Positions 48,633 through 58,917 of a stretch of DNA of 64,000 bases are shown one piece after another. The notes under the pieces are model-generated. The model worked only from the letters and a program-made list of their open reading frames with translations, was not told where the DNA came from and did not search any database. Made by a program: the position numbers and the translations under genes. How positions within the stretch are numbered: the first letter of the stretch is position 1; each line of letters opens with the position of its first letter. The DNA comes from Flabesymbios commensalis. Its lineage: Eukaryota > Annelida > Polychaeta > Terebellida > Flabelligeridae. Location of the stretch: assembly GCA_964017125.1 (NCBI GenBank), contig OZ024904.1:2601718-2665717 (forward strand), in the 5' to 3' direction.

Positions 48633-49634
48633 ATAAAACAAACATTATTCTCCGTCATAATACACATGATACAGCTATGATAACAGAAAAAACAACGTCA
48701 TCTTTGCGCTGAATCGAAATTGTCACATAGTATCGCATGATTTTCAACAACAAGCAAAAAAATACCCATCAATTGATGGCAGGACCCCTCAACCGTAGGC
48801 TCTGTCCATTAATATCAAGAAATAATGATACAAAATGACCCCCACTACCACCATGTCAATTTTTTTTTAAATTGCTGCGGCAGCCATTTTATTTTTAATG
48901 GATTCATCCCAAAAGTTAAGCAGATCATCAGAAATACCTAGTGAACAACCATGCTAAATTTGAATGCAATCCAACCAACGGTTTATAAGTTATGGTACCC
49001 ACAAGCTTTTAATGCGCCATCTTGAAAAATGGCCGCTTATGGCTTGGTGCCAGCAAAAAATATATGGGATGAATTGCCCAGGCACATAGGTCATGTTTGT
49101 AAAAAATAAACAAAATTCATCAGTAACTTTTTAGTAAGAGCTGAATTTCTGACCGCCTGCCCGACTGACCACCCGCCTCTAGTGATCACAATACCCCAAA
49201 ACCTTAATGGCTGAGGTAAAAACGCATAAAACTCTGAAATTTATAGAGCCACAGAAAAGAGGGAATATCTTACAGGTATATTGCCATGGAACCAAAATTA
49301 TATGAGCCTCTCGTACCTAAGGCGTATAACACAACAGCATAATTTCGCTTTGCGTTGGTATCAAACACACTAATTAATCAATATCAAAACGATGTACGCG
49401 AGCGCTATAGGCAACGCGATAATTTGTATTATTGTATAACAGGGCACATATTTTAAAAAGAGAATTTTTGCTAATAATATGTATATACCCTGCATTATTA
49501 TGTTATAATCAATAAATAAATACATTCACATACTGTGATATTACTTTAAGTACATTACAAGATGGCTTGCTCTAGGAGTATCCACAATATTCAATCTATC
49601 AGAAATTAGACATAATGGTGGTATCTGACATGGC

Positions 49635-49858
49635 TTAACTCTTATAGTGTGGGGATCGACTTTCGTCGTCAGAATCTGACGTCTGTAGACGTCATATTCT
49701 GAAGTCTAAATTCGATCCCCACACTTTAAGAGTGAACATATTTGTAACGATTGTAGACCCATAACATAGGTATTGAAATGAATCAGAAAGAGATAGCTAA
49801 GACATTTATGATGATTTCGAATTGAACAAAAACCCTTTGGTCTCCATGGTTTATACAA
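49635..49858. mobile_element. Family I MITE ending in a microsatellite
   Basis: It starts TTAACTCTTATAGTGTGGGG. The palindrome is good. The conserved half breaks off after CCATGGTTTATACAAAA, where the (AAGAT)n array begins. Confidence 0.65.
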
Positions 49859-49860
49859 AA

Positions 49861-50077
49861 ATAAGATAAGATAAGATGATAAGATAAGATAAGATAAGAT
49901 AAGATAAGATAAGATAAGATAAGATAAAATAAGATAAGATAAGATAGGATAAGATAAGATAAAATAAGATAAGATAAACTAAGATAAGATAAGATAAGAT
50001 AAGATAAGATAAGATAAGATAAGATAAAATAATATAAAATAAGATAAGATAAGATAAGATAAGATGAGATAAGATAC
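49861..50077. repeat. (AAGAT)n microsatellite
   Basis: This array of about 215 bases of a five-base unit has a few AAAAT variants. The long minus-strand ORF through it (SYLILSYLIL...) is only a translation of the repeat. Confidence 0.95.
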
Positions 50078-50209
50078 TTTTTTTTAGATCGGTTCATTTA
50101 CAGAAAACATTAGACAGAGGCTAGTCAGCCGATCAGTATCAACAATATGACAAACTGCCTTTACATTGATTAAACTTATCTTTACCTTAGTAGGCTATAT
50201 TCTTTGTTC

Positions 50210-50286
50210 TCAGTTGTACCAATTTGCTGTTCGTTCAGCTTTTTCATACGGTGATTCTTCCAGTGATAATTTTGCGTAAACAGTGG
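50210..50286 (-). CDS. Last coding exon with TVYAKL and stop
   Basis: The acceptor AATTTCAG leads into a phase-1 reading ATVYAKLSLEESPYEKAE then RTANWYN and TGA (50210-50212). TVYAKL resembles the immunoreceptor ITIM/ITSM pattern ([S/T/I/V/L]-x-Y-x-x-[L/I/V]). Two more tyrosines follow. The stop is followed by TAG a few codons later. This makes a plausible C-terminus of the EGF/transmembrane protein with tyrosine-based signalling. The ITIM-like reading is by pattern only. Confidence 0.6.
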
Positions 50287-50289
50287 CTG

Positions 50290-50870
50290 AAATTAAGAAT
50301 GCCCATTCAACGTGTGAGATAAAACTGTACAATTAGAACAGAAACAAAATGATAGACCTCCTATGTTCACATATTGGCATTGCCTTCTAATTTGTTCAAG
50401 TAGTAATCAATTATCTGTTTTATAAATCGCATAATTGTATCGCAATATCCAGTGCTTTACTATGACATTGCCATTTACCATGATTTTAATTCTGTATTTG
50501 ATACCATGTAAATTGGCGTGTGATTTTAGAAAATGAACCATCTTGTATATACATGAACATAAATTCTATCATTTTTATGACAAATAAGTCTGAAATGACT
50601 TTTCGTTATGTCAATGAAATATCTGTCTGTCTGTCTGGGGTTTTTTCGGGCATACTTTTAGTCATACACATTGAAAAAAAAAATCAAATATTTTTATCAC
50701 ATGTAACAACGTTTATCTTTCATATTACATTCACTACATTCATAGTACATGTAACAACGTTTATATTACATAGAAGAACGTTCTAAATCCTAAATCTTAA
50801 ATGTAACAACGTTCAAATTACATGTATCAATTAGCGTTCACTTTACACGTAATATCGTCCATATTACATG
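50290..50870. repeat. Intron with ACATGTAACAACGTT words and a retroposon tail
   Basis: TGTAACAACGTTTAT and ATATTACATG recur at 50700-50870. At 50575-50640, GACAAATAAGTCTGAAATGA and TCTGTCTGTCTG match 37058-37115, so both are probably 3' ends of the same retroposon family. Confidence 0.4.
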
Positions 50871-50879
50871 TATACCTAC

Positions 50880-50975
50880 ATGTTCGAAACTGTATATCTT
50901 CACTCAAATTCATTTCCTGTTCATTCGGCATTTCATATGGTGATTCTTCTGGTGAAAGCACTTCTACTCCAGCGC
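50880..50975 (-). CDS. Receptor tail exon with EESPYEMP
   Basis: This 96-base exon is phase 1-1, with acceptor ATGATACATTTCAG-like (GTATCATTTCAG) and donor GTAGGTAT. It reads GAGVEVLSPEESPYEMPNEQ then EMNLSEDIQFRT. It is acidic and proline-containing, with one tyrosine in a PYEMP setting. The following exon has the related string SLEESPYEKAE, so the two look like an old exon duplication. It is phase-compatible with 55443-55540 directly (junction Gly) and with the last exon. Confidence 0.6.
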
Positions 50976-51196
50976 CTGAAATGATACACCAACTTATTCA
51001 ATATGTGGGAAAGTGTTTTCATCGTTGTTTTTATTTCGCATTAGTTTAATTTTTTAATCAGATTTATTGGACTGTCGCTTTGTAGGTCTACCTATAGTAA
51101 TTCGATGAAAAGATTGGAGGCTGATAGCTACAACCACAGTCAAACAATTTGTACCCTTTGATGATGTCTCTACCACGCTTTAATGTTGGGATATAT

Positions 51197-51560
51197 TTAA
51201 CCCTTTTAGCGGGATCGACCTTAAATCTCGGGGGATCGACTTTAAATCTGACGTCTCTAGACGTCAGACGTGAGATTCTGACGTCTGAAGTCAATCTCCG
51301 CGTTGAAAAGGGAAATATCACTGACGGCCGTACACCAATAACAAAGGTATAATTTGTAAAAAACATTGCAACCAAAGGGTTTTTTTGCTTTAAAATCATC
51401 ATAAATGTCTTATTTATCTCTTTCCGATTCATTTGAATACCTATGTTATGGATCTACGACCATTAGAAATCTTTTCACTCTTACAGTGCGGGGATCGACT
51501 TTAGACGTCAGAATCTGACGTCTGAGGGTTAAGAATCTGACGTCTGAGGGTTAAATCTCG
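51197..51560. mobile_element. Family I MITE pieces, two abutting
   Basis: One palindrome lies at 51197-51312 (start TTAACCCTTTTAGCGGGATC). A conserved half lies at 51355-51480 and another partial palindrome at 51480-51560, with TCTGACGTCTGAGGGTTAA present twice. Confidence 0.55.
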
Positions 51561-51783
51561 GGGATCATGAATTTATAACTTATAGAAAAAAAGGAAATCT
51601 CGGTGGAATGACACATGAGTGTTATATAGGAATCGAAAATTGACTGCAACAAGTTGATCTATTGCCTCAACTGGCGCCAAATCCAACCCAGATCAGTCTG
51701 GTTCCCAGCAAATAGGATAGTGAGGATATGCCCACTTGACACTGAATGTAAATTAGTTCTGTATCCCGAGCTAAAGCCATAAT

Positions 51784-52015
51784 TAAACCCTTAAAGCGCT
51801 GAAATAATTTTGTGTAAACCATGGAGATCAAAGGGTTTTTTTCAATTTGTGATGGGTCTACAAACATTAGAAATATTTTCACACTTACAGCGCGGGGATC
51901 TACTTTAGATGTCAGAATCTGACGTCTACAGACGTCAGATTCTGACATGGGATCGACTTTAGATGTCAGAAACTGACGTCCACAGACGTCAGATTCTGAC
52001 GTCCAAAGTCGATAG
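51784..52015. mobile_element. Family I MITE beside tail exon, unit 1
   Basis: It begins TTAAACCCTTAAAGCGCTGA. The palindrome occurs one and a half times. Its outer end is fused to the tail-exon candidate at 52018, so the expected AAGGGTTAA is missing. Confidence 0.6.
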
Positions 52016-52017
52016 CC

Positions 52018-52084
52018 GAGCCATGGTTGTTTGCAGGAGATAAAGGTGTTTCATCAATTCGTCCTCCTCTTTTTTCAACGACGT
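52018..52084 (-). CDS. Possible tail exon running into a MITE
   Basis: A clear acceptor (pyrimidine-rich, GATCCACAG) is followed by a phase-1 reading: DVVEKRGGRIDETPLSPANN and then HGS. The composition (charged, Ser/Pro-rich) suits a cytoplasmic tail. No clean donor is visible, because the exon meets the arm of a TTAA-type hairpin transposon. Reading on gives a stop inside the hairpin (SVDVSF then TGA, at about 51968). It may be a cassette whose donor was destroyed, or an alternative last exon ending in the transposon. It lies in a 1.3 kb tandem duplication, and its twin is at 53258-53323. Confidence 0.45.
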
Positions 52085-52607
52085 CTGTGGATCAAAAAAA
52101 TTAAACACACATAGCCTACACGGTTTTATGACTTATTTTAAGAAAATAACTATTGATCAATATGAGTCATCGTGCAGAATAAACAATTGTTACGTCTGTC
52201 ATAATAGCTAGTGATTAGTTAAATAAATCTTTTTAAAGATGCATCGAATATATGTATATAGGAACAAGTTATATTGTCTATGTTTCGAAACTAATTCAAT
52301 CCAAATATATAATATAATTGTATGCACTGTATAAATGTCGACTGTCATAACTTTTATATTGCTCTGCAATTAATTATTTTTGTTTTTCATACATGTATGT
52401 ATTATTATATAGAAGAATAAATTTGCGTCGATTTATATTTATATGAACAATTTCATTATGATTATCATATTGTATGCCATATTATGTAAGCATAATAATA
52501 ATGTATATTTATTTATAACCATTTGTTCATTGTACTCATAAATGATTTAATCTTATTATTTTTTTGCATAAATGATTATACTAAACATGTTAGATATAGT
52601 GATGTAT

Positions 52608-52719
52608 TCCCAGCAAACACCGGACGCTGGGCCGGTGTTGATTTAGCGTTGGCACAGAGTCGGAGACGATGGGCCAGCATAGGATCAACAGTGGTTCGGT
52701 GTCTCGTGTTTGCTGGGAA
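52608..52719. mobile_element. CCCAGCAAAC foldback element, unit 1
   Basis: This 112-base element has inverted ends TTCCCAGCAAACACCG / GTGTTTGCTGGGAA and an internally imperfect hairpin around GTCGGAGACGATGG. It is probably a tiny non-autonomous DNA element. Confidence 0.65.
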
Positions 52720-53075
52720 ACCGCTATGTGTTTCCTCCCTATAAAATATATATGAATCTGATGAATTTAACCCATGGAACCACTTTTCTCGAACATGTTA
52801 GTCTCAAATAAGTCACACGTTTTTATTGTATTTCTATAATATTCAGCCTCTCGGGGATCATGAATTTATAACTTATAGAAAAAAATGAGATCTCGGTGGA
52901 ATGACACATAAGTGTTATATAGGAATCGAAAATTGACTGCAACAAGTTGATCTATTGCCTCAACTGGCGCCAAATCCAACCCAGATCAGTCTGGTTCCCA
53001 GCAAATAGGATAGTGAGGATATGCCCACTTGACACTGAATGCAAATTAGTTCTGTATCCCGAGCTAAAGCCATAA

Positions 53076-53256
53076 TTTAACCCTTAAAGCGCTGAAATAA
53101 TTTTGTGTAAGCCATGGAGATCAAAGGGTTTTTTCAATTTGTTATGGGTCTACAAACATTAGAAATATTTTCACACTTACAGCGCGGGGATCGACTTTAG
53201 ATGTCAGAATCTGACGTCTACAGACGTCAGATTCTGACGTCCAAAGTCGATAGCCG
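53076..53256. mobile_element. Family I MITE beside tail exon, unit 2
   Basis: This is the twin of 51784-52015 with a single clean palindrome around GACGTCTACAGACGTC. It has the same missing outer end. Confidence 0.6.
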
Positions 53257-53257
53257 A

Positions 53258-53323
53258 GCCATGGTTGTTTGCAGGAGATAAAGGTGATTCATCAATTCGT
53301 CCTCCTCTTTTTTTCAACGATAT
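53258..53323 (-). pseudogene. Duplicated tail exon with frame change
   Basis: This is the twin of the exon at 52018-52084, in the second unit of the 1.3 kb tandem duplication. The acceptor (TTATCCACAG) is kept. The A-run after GTTG is one base longer (seven against six), which shifts the frame and gives an early stop (DIVEKKRRTN then TGA). Either this copy is non-functional, or a homopolymer error is present. Confidence 0.45.
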
Positions 53324-53844
53324 CTGTGGATAAAAAAATTAAACACACATAGCCTACACGGTTTTATGACTTATTTTAAGAAAATAACTATTGATCAATA
53401 TGAGTCATCGTGCAGAATAAACAATTGTTACGTCTGTCATAATAGCTAGTGATTAGTTAAATAAATCTTTTTAAAGATGCATCGAATATATGTATATAGG
53501 AACAAGTTATATTGTCTATGTTTCGAAACTAATTCAATACAAATATATAATATAATTGTATGCACTGTATAAATGTCGACTGTCATAACTTTTATATTGC
53601 TCTGCAATTAATTATTTTTGTTTTTCATACATGTATGTATTATTATATAGAAGAATAAATTTGCGTCGATTTATATTTATATGAACAATTTCATTATGAT
53701 TATCATATTGTATGCCATATTATGTAAGCATAATAAAAATGTATATTTATTTATAACCATTTGTTCATTGCACTCATAAATGATTTAATCTTATTATTTT
53801 TTTGTATAAATGATTATACTAAACATGTTAGATATAGTGATGTA

Positions 53845-53956
53845 TTCCCAGCAAACACCGGACGCTGGGCCGGTGTTGATTTAGCGTTGGCACAGAGTCG
53901 GAGACGATGGGCCAGCATAGGATCAACAGTGGTTCGGTGTCTCGTGTTTGCTGGGA
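53845..53956. mobile_element. CCCAGCAAAC foldback element, unit 2
   Basis: This is an identical twin of 52608-52719 in the tandem duplication. Confidence 0.65.
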
Positions 53957-54254
53957 AACCGCTATGTGTTTCCTCCCTATAAAATATATCGAATCTGATG
54001 AATTTAACCCATGGAACCACTTTTCTCGAACATGTTAGTCTCAAATAAGTCACGCGTTTTTATTGTATTTCTATAATATTCAGCCTCATCTCATTATCTG
54101 TACATCATTCATTTCTCATCTACAGTTTGCACTGTTTTTAATGAATAACAAAGTCACTTCCCTGACCGTCCCGTTCAATAAGTGACGTTACGCAACTTTC
54201 TTACTCACATTACCGGCCGATATGTATATTTTATATATAATGTAATTCATTGTT

Positions 54255-54378
54255 TATCATTGTTGTAGGGTGGCTCCTTTGATAGCGACATGTGCTTATG
54301 TCTTAAAAGGAGTCTCCCTCACCATATTGTATTATATATTGGTGGAATAAAGCTATCTGTCTGTCTGACTGTCTGAAA
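54255..54378 (+). mobile_element. LINE/SINE 3' end with (TCTG)n tail
   Basis: GGTGGCTCCTTTGATAGCGA and AAAAGGAGTCTCCCTCACC can form a stem. They are followed by GGTGGAATAAAGC and a TCTG repeat. An AATAAA-like signal and a microsatellite tail are typical of non-LTR retroposon 3' ends. No coding was seen upstream. Confidence 0.4.
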
Positions 54379-54379
54379 A

Positions 54380-55310
54380 AACACTACGGTTTGATAAGCT
54401 TTATAATTATAAACATTGCCAGAGAAGCCATGGCCTTGAGTTTTCAATATAAAATTTAAAATACACCGCAATCAATATTTTTTGTTTAGCCTATTGCTAC
54501 AATACAGGTCTATTTAAAGGACTTCCCCATATCTATAAACTCACAAAAAAGTGTGGCACACCACGAGACAAAGGCTATAGGCCTAGGCTATGTAAGCAAC
54601 ACAGCCAGCGGAAAGATGGGTAACGTGATCTCGCAATGGCCAGAATATAGATCTCCACGTGTGTCTCCTGACCAGCTGACAGGCTTATTATCAGGTAAGC
54701 GCAAAGACTGTAGGTATTTTAGACAGCAAAATGTTGTTGTCCCCTAACTCACTTATGGAGATCACTAGCACAGTAGACAAAACAAATAACATCTCGGTGT
54801 TGTGATAGACAAAGACATGCATATTTGTAATGAATAGGGTCATTTAACAGGTGTTAGTCGGTGCTATTTCAACATGTTCAATTTGTTTTAAAAGATTCAA
54901 GCTTTGCTAAAATGGCATAGGTTGAAAATATGTTTAAAAATATCTCATTTGGTGAGATGTATTTACAATGAGATATTTCAAGTCACTGTATCACATCGAG
55001 TGGGACGTGGCACGATGTATGGCTAGTGCGTGGCGCTTTGCAATCGCCGCTGCCTGTCGTGCACCCCGCTTGGTGCATGTTTTCAGAGAAATACCATGTG
55101 TCTCACCTCTCAACGTTGGGACTCAAGTGTATATGAGTACCTGGTAGGACAGATAAGGCAATGTGTGCGATAATTTGTAAGCGCAGAACTGGCTACAGGG
55201 CTGTATGAACCCCGAGGAGTTAAAATGGCACAGGGTGTTGGATAAGAGGTCTTCAGACTAAACCTGCACCTATACCTCTTTTACATAGTCATCTTCCGGT
55301 GTAGATGTTT
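54380..55310. other. Intron or spacer, nothing recognised
   Basis: This lies between the tandem duplication and the tail exon. A CACGATGTATGG...GTGCATG region at 55010-55080 is more GC-rich than its surroundings but shows no domain. Confidence 0.4.
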
Positions 55311-55315
55311 GAGTT

Positions 55316-55411
55316 CCACTGACTGACTGACTGACTGACTGACTGACTGACTGACTGACTGACTGACTGACTGACTGACTGACTGACTGACTGACTGACT
55401 GACTGACTGAC
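55316..55411. repeat. (TGAC)n microsatellite
   Basis: These are about 24 perfect four-base units just downstream of the tail exon donor (55442). Confidence 0.95.
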
Positions 55412-55442
55412 ATTATACATCACTTTGATGATAAACACATAC

Positions 55443-55540
55443 CATCAGCCACGTTGTGGTAAGTGTGAGTTGTGTCCTGGTTGTTTGTATCAGGACTAAC
55501 GTCTGTTTGATCACGTCTTTCGTTCCTTTGTTCACGACGT
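55443..55540 (-). CDS. Receptor exon: stop-transfer and tail with YHNV
   Basis: This 98-base exon enters in phase 2, matching the transmembrane exon exactly, and leaves in phase 1. The acceptor is TTAAACAG and the donor GTATGTG. The spliced reading is RRREQRNERRDQ followed by a polar, acidic stretch ending THTYHNVAD. The arginine cluster directly after the helix is the classic stop-transfer signal. YHNV fits the Y-x-N pattern known for Grb2-type SH2 binding, but function is inference. A (TGAC)n microsatellite lies just downstream of the donor, in the intron. Copy 1 has no equivalent exon. Confidence 0.75.
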
Positions 55541-55742
55541 CTGTTTAACAGTACAAGAAAAATTAAAAAAAAATTGCACATGTATTTGAAAAAATCGAAA
55601 AAAAATGTAATGACATTGAAATTAGTTTTGAAGGTAGGCCTATCATATACGTTCAGCATCATGCATCATGCATCATGCAAAAATATATTTAAAAAATGAA
55701 CAATTCATGAGGAAAGAACAAATCATGCCAGATGGATAGTTA

Positions 55743-55945
55743 AATCATAACCATTACAGCGCTGAAATAGTTTTTGTAGGCCTATGTACTATGGCGACTA
55801 AAGGTTTTTTATATTTGAAATCCTCATAAATGTCTTTCCGGTTCATTGAATACCTATATGGGTATAATGCCATTATACCTTTTTTTATTTCAGTGCGGGG
55901 ATCAACTTTAAGATTCTGATGATTCTGACGTCTAAACACGAAAAT
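55743..55945. mobile_element. Family I MITE, degraded
   Basis: The left TTAA is decayed to TTAAATC. The conserved half is TATGGCGACTAAAGGTTTTT. Only fragments of the GACGTC palindrome remain. Confidence 0.5.
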
Positions 55946-55965
55946 CGGGAGAAAGGTAGCTAGAA

Positions 55966-56128
55966 ATGAAATGAATAGGGCTTTAAGCCACCTTTGTGCA
56001 CATATAGGCTAAACTGGGCCAGGAGAGCCTCCTGAGGATGGTGAGATGAATGAGATGACACTGTCCTCCACCCACAGGATTCGAAATTCGAACCCTGGCG
56101 GTCTGAGGCCGAGCACGCTACCTCTCGA
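55966..56128 (-). mobile_element. Dimeric tRNA-like SINE, 5' truncated
   Basis: On the minus strand it keeps the second tRNA-like unit from GAGAGGTAGCGTGC through the body to the TTTCA tail. The first unit is absent, and the break is at CTACCTCTCG on the plus strand. It sits next to a TTAA hairpin element (55743-55945). Confidence 0.72.
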
Positions 56129-56139
56129 AAGGTAATTAT

Positions 56140-56850
56140 AAGGATCTCGCCCTCCACTATGTTCCGGGCTAGAACGCAGCAAGTATCCGAAACGTTTGCC
56201 TGGCGAGCCCGGCCAATTTCATTTATGGCCGGGTATTGGCCAAGGTTCTCAGTCACGTGACCATCATGCCTGTGCTATTGAGGCCTGTGAATAATTTTCT
56301 AGGTCAAGTCATAGGAAATGCATCAGAGGGGAAATACAATACAGTGAACAACTCTTCATCCGGGGAAGTGACCTTCAAAAAATGCCTGAATTCGGGGCTT
56401 TTCATCAAAAAATAGCAACAAGTCACAAACATTCGCCACTGGGGCATACCAGAGGCTACATGAAGCTAGGCCACGCAGCGTAGTGTGGCTCTGTGAAACC
56501 AGAGTTCTGAAACGTATACTCACATCATCACAAATGGTTGAATTGGCCGAAATATTTTTCGGGGGGTGTTTTAAAAATGCTCTCATATGATAAATAACTG
56601 ATGGAATGTTTCAAAATCAGCTGAGTGGATGCATAAATGGTCACTAAATTGGGTAAACCCAATTAAAATGCATTGTGGGCGTTAATAGGGGTTAAATCGA
56701 TCTCACCCGTAACACGTTGTGGAGGGTGGCGTTTGCTAACTAACAGTTAGACAAAGGCTGTTAGCATGCCGAAACATTGGAAATTAACGTCGATACACTG
56801 GTCTCTACCTTAACACGACAAGGCCGCCATTAATGTGATCGCCTAGTCAA
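56140..56850. other. Receptor intron, nothing recognised
   Basis: An ORF at 56356-56586 (minus) has no known domain. The stretch has no match in copy 1. Confidence 0.4.
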
Positions 56851-56861
56851 ATTGAGAAGGG

Positions 56862-56985
56862 AGAAATAATGCTGCTTCTCTGAAACCCCCCACACGGGAA
56901 CAGCGGGGTTCGAAACCGGGACGCATGCATGACTGGTGAGGGAGTCAGGTGCTCTAGCCATTGCGCCATGTCCCCTTCTCTCTTG
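56862..56985 (-). mobile_element. Second tRNA-derived SINE head
   Basis: On the minus strand it reads TGGCGCAATGGCTAGAGCAC (box A) and GGTTTCGAACCCC (box B), spaced as in a tRNA, with paired ends GGGGACA and TGTTCCC. The sequence differs from the dimeric SINE. Lack of a proper anticodon arm and the retroposon-rich surroundings argue for a SINE head and not a working tRNA gene. Confidence 0.5.
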
Positions 56986-57054
56986 GCCGAAGTCACACGT
57001 TGACTTGTTTATATAGGGGCTCATTGTGGAAATCCTTGTTGAGATATGCAAGAA

Positions 57055-57160
57055 CCCAGCAAACAAGAGACATTCACCCAATGCTGGGTAACTGTTGGCC
57101 CGCCGTCTTCTACGCTGGCCCAACATTTAACCAGCATTGGGTGAACGTCTCGTGTATGCT
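57055..57160. mobile_element. CCCAGCAAAC foldback element
   Basis: The left end is CCCAGCAAACAAGAGACATT, the hairpin centre GCCCGCCGTCTTCTACGC, and the right arm CCAGCATTGGGTGAACGTCT. Copy 1 keeps only the right half (8981-9040). Confidence 0.6.
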
Positions 57161-57445
57161 TTGAAGAGGGTGTTGCACAGTAGGCCTATCTTTGTACCAG
57201 ATGTATATTTGGACTTGAAATAATAATGTTAATACTGGCCGGAATTTGTATATGATGTCATTTATTAATCCTCCACCCAGCCTAGAAAGAGTGTACATTT
57301 CCAATTTTTATTTTTTTGCGAATATCTTGTGGACTAAAATATTTGATGACAATCCACACTACATGTTATTGTAACATATACTGATATACTTCAGTTATTT
57401 TTATGAACCGAAATAATTTCACCCCGACTTTAAACAAGTTCTTAC

Positions 57446-57560
57446 CTTTTAAATATAATGACGAACACAACAACACATATCATGATAATGATGACAATGA
57501 CTCCCCCCACGGCTCCTCCAATCACAGCCCCTGAAGATGTCCCGGTAGAGGCCGCCATAA
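57446..57560 (-). CDS. Receptor exon: transmembrane segment
   Basis: This 115-base exon enters in phase 1 and leaves in phase 2, with donor GTAAGAAC. It encodes a short Ser/Thr/Gly linker (MAASTGTSSG) and then about 27 hydrophobic residues beginning AVIGGAVGGVIV, with a Gly-rich start and an Ile/Val-rich end, followed by Phe-Lys. This is a single membrane-spanning helix. The Gly-x3-Gly spacing is common in helices that pair. The next exon in phase (55443-55540) starts with a run of Arg, which gives a type I topology: EGF outside, tail inside. Copy 1 has the same exon intact at 9327-9441. Confidence 0.85.
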
Positions 57561-58005
57561 CTGTAACTTTGTAAACACTTTGAGGAATAAGTTCACTTAA
57601 TTGTTTCATTTAAAACTGTAAAATTGTTAGCTGAATGTATATATAGACAAGCCTTTTTATCGATTTAGTCATCGACAGTACATTATGGAATAGCGTTATG
57701 AAAACAGATGAAATTGCTAACGCAATGTGTAGTTTACCTTTAAGTAAATAAAGACACAACGTTCTTTCTACTTTTGTGATCTACATTATATTATAGAATC
57801 ATGTAGTGTTTAACGACCAAGAACACATGTGTATTTTATATTCTTAATCTTCGTGGAGCAGCCCAGATATGAGACCCTCTAAACAGTTTACTTTAGTATT
57901 TCAGACAATCCAAATCCTACCCGGATTAACTAATTTCCAGCCATATGTTAATGCCACTTAATAGGCCTATTGAGTTTTATACATAGAGCATTATGACATA
58001 CTGAC

Positions 58006-58617
58006 TCGTGCAAGCTCCATCTATTTTGTCATAGCCTTCTTCACATGAGCAGATGAATCCACCTTGTGTGTTATTACATAACTGATCACAATCATGATCA
58101 CCAGAAGCACATTCATCTACATCCTGACATATGTTACCATCATAATTAAAGCCACTGGAGCAGATACAGTGATAGTCACCAGCGTCAATAACACAAACCA
58201 TGTGTGGCTCATCACACGTGTGATCATCGTCAGAGACACACTTAATATAATCCACGCAGTGCTTGCCGTCTGGTCCAAGTCTGTAAGTATCGTTACAAGA
58301 ACACAAGAAAGAGCCGATGGTGTTCAGACAAACCTGTTCACAGTCATGACCGCTGTTGGTACACTCATCGATGTCCTCGCATTCAACCTGATTGATTTCT
58401 TTGTACCCTGGTCTACACCAACATTGATAAGATCCTTCAGTATCTCTACATTCCAGATCACATACATCACTCTCATCCTCACACTCATTAATGTTCTGGC
58501 AGTTGTGAGTGTCTCCATCTTCCAGTTTATAACCCACAGGACACTCACATTGGTAAATGCCATCAGACAGTGGATTACAGGTGTGAGAACATGAAGCGTC
58601 GATACAGGAATCCTTAA
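58006..58617 (-). CDS. Receptor exon: five tandem EGF-like domains
   Basis: This exon of 612 bases (204 codons) is phase 1-1, with acceptor TGTGTTTCAG and donor GTCAGT. It is fully open. The first EGF begins VKDSCIDASCSHTC, followed by INEC, IDEC, a divergent VDYIKC domain and VDEC. Compared with the six-EGF exon it lacks one of the two NSGHDC repeats, and it carries VDYIKC where that exon has FNEC. The latter change removes part of the calcium-binding signature. It splices to the transmembrane exon at 57560 (junction codon completed by TT). It is the membrane-proximal EGF array of the same predicted receptor. Confidence 0.85.
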
Positions 58618-58917
58618 CTGAAACACAAGACAGACGTCTCATCACATCAATAGGCGCCTCGTGACATCGTTAAAGCACGGGCATAATTTAGCCAAGAGTA
58701 TGTTCACCATGCTCACTTGATTCTATTACAAGAATAACCAGGATAACTTACATCTTATCTGTTCAAATTAATTGTGTTTCATCGTCTGAAACAAACTGTT
58801 TCCTTAATTACCAAAATCGATAAATTTAAATCGTAGATGAAATCGCCACTTTTCGCTTCAAGATAACCATTTTAAATTAATTTTAAATTGGGTTGAGTAC
58901 GTGCTGTTTCCACTCAC

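Larger units (their letters stand above)
41147..49425. repeat. Duplicated block, copy 2 (left part)
   Basis: This is the direct-orientation partner of 1-8014. It starts at least at TACTGGCAGAGACAGCGG (41147), inside an L2-like LINE, and ends near 49425. It is longer than copy 1 mainly because of two SINE insertions (44377-44694 and 45256-45570). It is shorter at 41956, where a deletion between short repeats removed LINE sequence. Confidence 0.9.
51556..54087. repeat. Tandem duplication, two units of about 1.25-1.3 kb
   Basis: Unit 1 (51556-52850) and unit 2 (52851-54087) both begin TCGGGGATCATGAATTTATA and end TTCTATAATATTCAGCCTC. They differ by few changes. Unit 1 has one extra hairpin half (about 51946-51995) and unit 2 has the longer A-run in the exon. 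Each unit carries one tail-exon candidate, one TTAA hairpin element and one CCCAGCAAAC foldback element. Confidence 0.9.

Noticed and set aside
49783-50097. Minus-strand ORF of 104 codons rich in SYLIL
   Set aside because: It is only the translation of the (AAGAT)n microsatellite.
58094-58594. Plus-strand ORF of 166 codons
   Set aside because: It lies antisense to the five-EGF exon and has no domain of its own.
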